A stretch of 64,000 nt of DNA from G963665545 sp963665545 (GTDB lineage: Bacteria; Pseudomonadota; Gammaproteobacteria; Xanthomonadales; SZUA-36). Below are positions 62,002 to 64,000 of this stretch, in pieces. The notes beneath the pieces are model-generated. The model worked only from the letters and a program-made list of their open reading frames with translations. It had not been told where the DNA came from and made no database searches. Where the stretch lies: NCBI GenBank assembly GCA_963665545.2, contig CAXXKZ010000015.1:1-64000 (forward strand), read 5' to 3'. Both the position numbers and the translations under genes were made by a program. The stretch's first letter is position 1; each line of letters begins with the position of its first letter.

Positions 62002-63162
62002 TCACTGCTGTTCGGCAAAGGACTCACAATAAGGCACGTTGTCCTCGAGTGCACGGCCCAGTGGAATTTCTCCAGAAACACCTGCTGCGAAAATCTCGTA
62101 GGTCAGGTGCAATTCTGTGCAGCTGATTGATGTCAGCGTGACGCTGCCGACAATAGACTGCTCGGGTAGGGTATTGGAATCAAAAATACCGCCCTGGGTC
62201 AATTCAAGTTCCAGAACCGCGGTGTCCCCGTCATATGGCCCGAAGGCCGTGTACCAGCGGTGACCGGAATGCCCCAGCGTATAGGCGATATCCTCATCCG
62301 GCTGCGCCAGGTCATAAGTAAACCAGGACATGAATATCATTTTTACGACCGGAAAAACAACCAGGAACACACCCTGGCCGCCTTTCTTGATCTCGTTGCG
62401 CCAGGCGTCATTGAAACCAGCATTGAAGGTCACATTTGCGGCCTGGATTTTCTTCGGTTTGGAGTGATTCAACAACCAGTCCATGGTCTTGGTTCCGAAA
62501 TCGGCGCTGATGAAGGGGACATGGCTGCCGCCTTCAATGGCCCACAACTCGCCGGAACCACCGTCGGTGCAGCCCTCGGAATAGCGCGTCACCGTGGTCT
62601 CGCTACCTGGCAGCAAAACCTCGAGGTCAATATCCGGCAGTGATTTGCCCTAAGGGCTACAGCCGGCGTACAGGGCCCACTTCTCGGTGGTGGCTTTGGC
62701 ACCGAGGTAGGCATCGGCGCCAATGAGGCCACCCGCGTAGGCAATTGTATTGTCCAGCGTGCCGTGAATCTGCAACACATGAACGGGCTCAGCGGGATTG
62801 CACAGGGCGTCGTCTGCCATGATTGCGCCCGCCAGGCTGACAACCGCAGCCACCAGGTCGGCGCGGTCGCAGGCCATCCGGTAGGCCATAAATGCGCCGT
62901 TGGAATGTCCCATGAAGTAGATTCGTTGTGAATCAAGGTTGTATTGCTCGCCCAGTTCCTGCACCAGCCTGGAAAGATAATCCACGTGGTCGACTTTGCC
63001 ATCGTAAAAGTCACAGCAGGCTTCGCTGGTTCGCGGATCGTAGGCATCAGGCACCACTACTTTTATGGGCCCACTGCCAATGTCTAGCGTCGTCTCGGCC
63101 GCGGCCCATGCGGGCGCGGCGGGCGTCAGCAGGCAGGCCCAGAATATGAGGTAGACTCTCAT
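62002..63162 (-). pseudogene. Secreted PHB-depolymerase/feruloyl-esterase-like hydrolase, interrupted by an amber codon
   Basis: Reading from the ATG at 63162 (signal peptide MRVYLIFWACLLTPAAPAWA), the esterase has the nucleophile GHSNGAFMAYRMAC and the LQIHGTLDNTIAYAGG Asp loop, then stops at TAG (62650-62652) after ALYAGCSP. The same frame goes on with GKSLPDIDLEVLLPGSET and the catalytic His in EGGSHVPFI, so the stop is in the middle of the enzyme. After the hydrolase a beta-rich domain of about 110 residues follows (MSWFTYDLAQPDEDIAYTLG, then SISCTELHLTYEI), an unnamed tail seen on some secreted proteins. Readthrough would give 385 residues. The His needed for catalysis lies after the stop. 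Confidence 0.8.
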
Positions 63163-63319
63163 GGCGCTGCCCTGTTTTGGGGAATGTTCATGCCCACGAG
63201 TATATGAAAAATCAGCGCGGATGTGACAGCCGCTGTTGCGTGAGCCGGTCAATGCGGTGTTCACAAATTCGTACAGCTTTGTTCACAATTCACCCACATT
63301 TGCGTGCTGGAATGGAGCT

Positions 63320-64000
63320 ATGAATCAGCCGGCAAGCACCATTTCTCTGCCGTTCACAAGAACGGCTCTCGCCATACTGCTCTTGACAGCGGCCTGTTCG
63401 CTGACTGCCGAGCTACCGCCGGTCCCCGTTCCACCGGAAAACCCGATGACCGAAGACAAGCGGGTGCTGGGCAAGATTCTGTTTTGGGATGAACAACTTT
63501 CCAGCGACGACAGCGTGGCCTGCGGCAGTTGTCATATGCCCAGTGCAGGCGGCGCCGACGCCCGCCAGGCGATCTCTCCAGGACATGACGGCGTCTTCGA
63601 CACGGATGATGATGTCATTGGATCTCCAGGAATCGTCAGGCTGGACGAAACGGGCCAGGCGGTTGAAGACCCAAGCTTCGGCTTCGATCCTCAAGTTACC
63701 GGGCGAGCAGCGCCAGGAATATTCATCAGCATGTACAGCGATTCGAATTTCTGGGACGGGCGGGCAGAGTCCCAATTTACAGATCCCCAGGACGGCCAAA
63801 CTGTCGTCATCGAATCAGGTGGCAGCCTCGAAAGCCAGGCGATCGCGCCGATTCTGAGCAGCGTTGAAATGGGACACCAGGGACGTACCTGGAACCAGGT
63901 GATAGACAAACTCGCAGGCTCGCCGCCATTGCGCTTCGCCACTGATGTGCCGCCGGACATCGCCGTGGTGATTGAGCAGGATCCAAGCTATCCGGAACTT
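63320..64000 (+). CDS. Di-heme cytochrome c peroxidase-like protein (partial, runs off the window)
   Basis: 227 codons from the ATG at 63320, open to the edge. The N-terminal hydrophobic stretch (LAILLLTAACS) is a signal peptide, probably of a lipoprotein. LGKILFWDEQLSSDDSVACGSCHMP contains the first CxxCH heme site near residue 69 and is typical of the CcpA/MauG di-heme family; SMYSDSNFWDGRA follows. The second heme site would be beyond the edge. It reduces hydrogen peroxide with cytochrome c electrons in the periplasm, or modifies a partner in the MauG way. Confidence 0.83.
   Translation, partial: MNQPASTISLPFTRTALAILLLTAACSLTAELPPVPVPPENPMTEDKRVLGKILFWDEQLSSDDSVACGSCHMPSAGGADARQAISPGHDGVFDTDDDVIGSPGIVRLDETGQAVEDPSFGFDPQVTGRAAPGIFISMYSDSNFWDGRAESQFTDPQDGQTVVIESGGSLESQAIAPILSSVEMGHQGRTWNQVIDKLAGSPPLRFATDVPPDIAVVIEQDPSYPEL

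Noticed and set aside
1..64000. tRNA or rRNA genes
   Set aside because: Intergenic spaces were scanned by eye; no cloverleaf with a TTCGA-type loop or rRNA motif was recognised. Not a computed search.

Overview
The window is 64 kb of a moderately GC-rich bacterial chromosome. Enzyme types, an E. coli-like fused thrA plus thrC, a LivHMGF-type transporter, several predicted secreted peptidases and dense IR/hairpin repeats fit a free-living, probably marine or soil Gammaproteobacterium. Species is not readable from the sequence. No rRNA, tRNA, CRISPR array or phage was recognised.

Layout. 0-4.7 kb: tail of an outer-membrane barrel, an amidase, a Tat-leader NADP oxidoreductase and an M28 peptidase whose 5' end looks repeat-derived. 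4.85-6.57 kb and 21.18-22.89 kb: two nearly identical IS110-family insertion sequences, each inside a hairpin-rich dispersed repeat. Between them is intact central metabolism: MBL hydrolase, gabD, M20 peptidase, a GltD-like Fe-S/FAD oxidoreductase with 2-oxoacid:ferredoxin oxidoreductase KorAB, and asnB-thrA-thrC (no thrB). 22.9-27.5 kb: PPK2 followed by a run of broken genes (membrane protein, HxlR regulator, MalT/LuxR-type regulator, hydantoinase). 28.6-31.1 kb: DUF917 protein and NCS1 permease. 31-34.3 kb: spondin-domain protein, a receiver-MBL fusion interrupted by an amber codon, and an MFS transporter. 34.4-41.2 kb: copper-type P-ATPase, CoA-transferase, ChaC, M20 amidohydrolase and an APH-fold kinase. 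41.4-45.1 kb: acyl-CoA carboxyltransferase and a MoxR/VWA pair. 45.1-53 kb: a minus-strand operon livH-livM-livG-livF-acyl-CoA synthetase with two substrate-binding lipoproteins. 53-64 kb: DPP4-like S9 peptidase with an altered nucleophile elbow, a Rap1a-like protein, a third (empty) copy of the dispersed repeat, TlpA-like thioredoxin, a NERD protein, an HD hydrolase, a two-component system, a second spondin protein, a broken esterase and the start of a di-heme cytochrome c peroxidase.

The most informative signal is in the IS110 copies. The 212 bp noncoding left end can be read as a bridge RNA: two stem-enclosed loops carry short segments that match the target repeat and the element's own ends, in the target-loop then donor-loop order known for IS621. 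The repeat that serves as target is built of hairpins whose tips read CA-N-GGA-TG. An unoccupied copy at about 56.1 kb gives an empty-site comparison within the same window.

Seven single-base disruptions (frameshifts or stops in otherwise well conserved genes) occur between 24 and 63 kb. They could be real decay or residual sequence error, and the affected entries should be read with that in mind.
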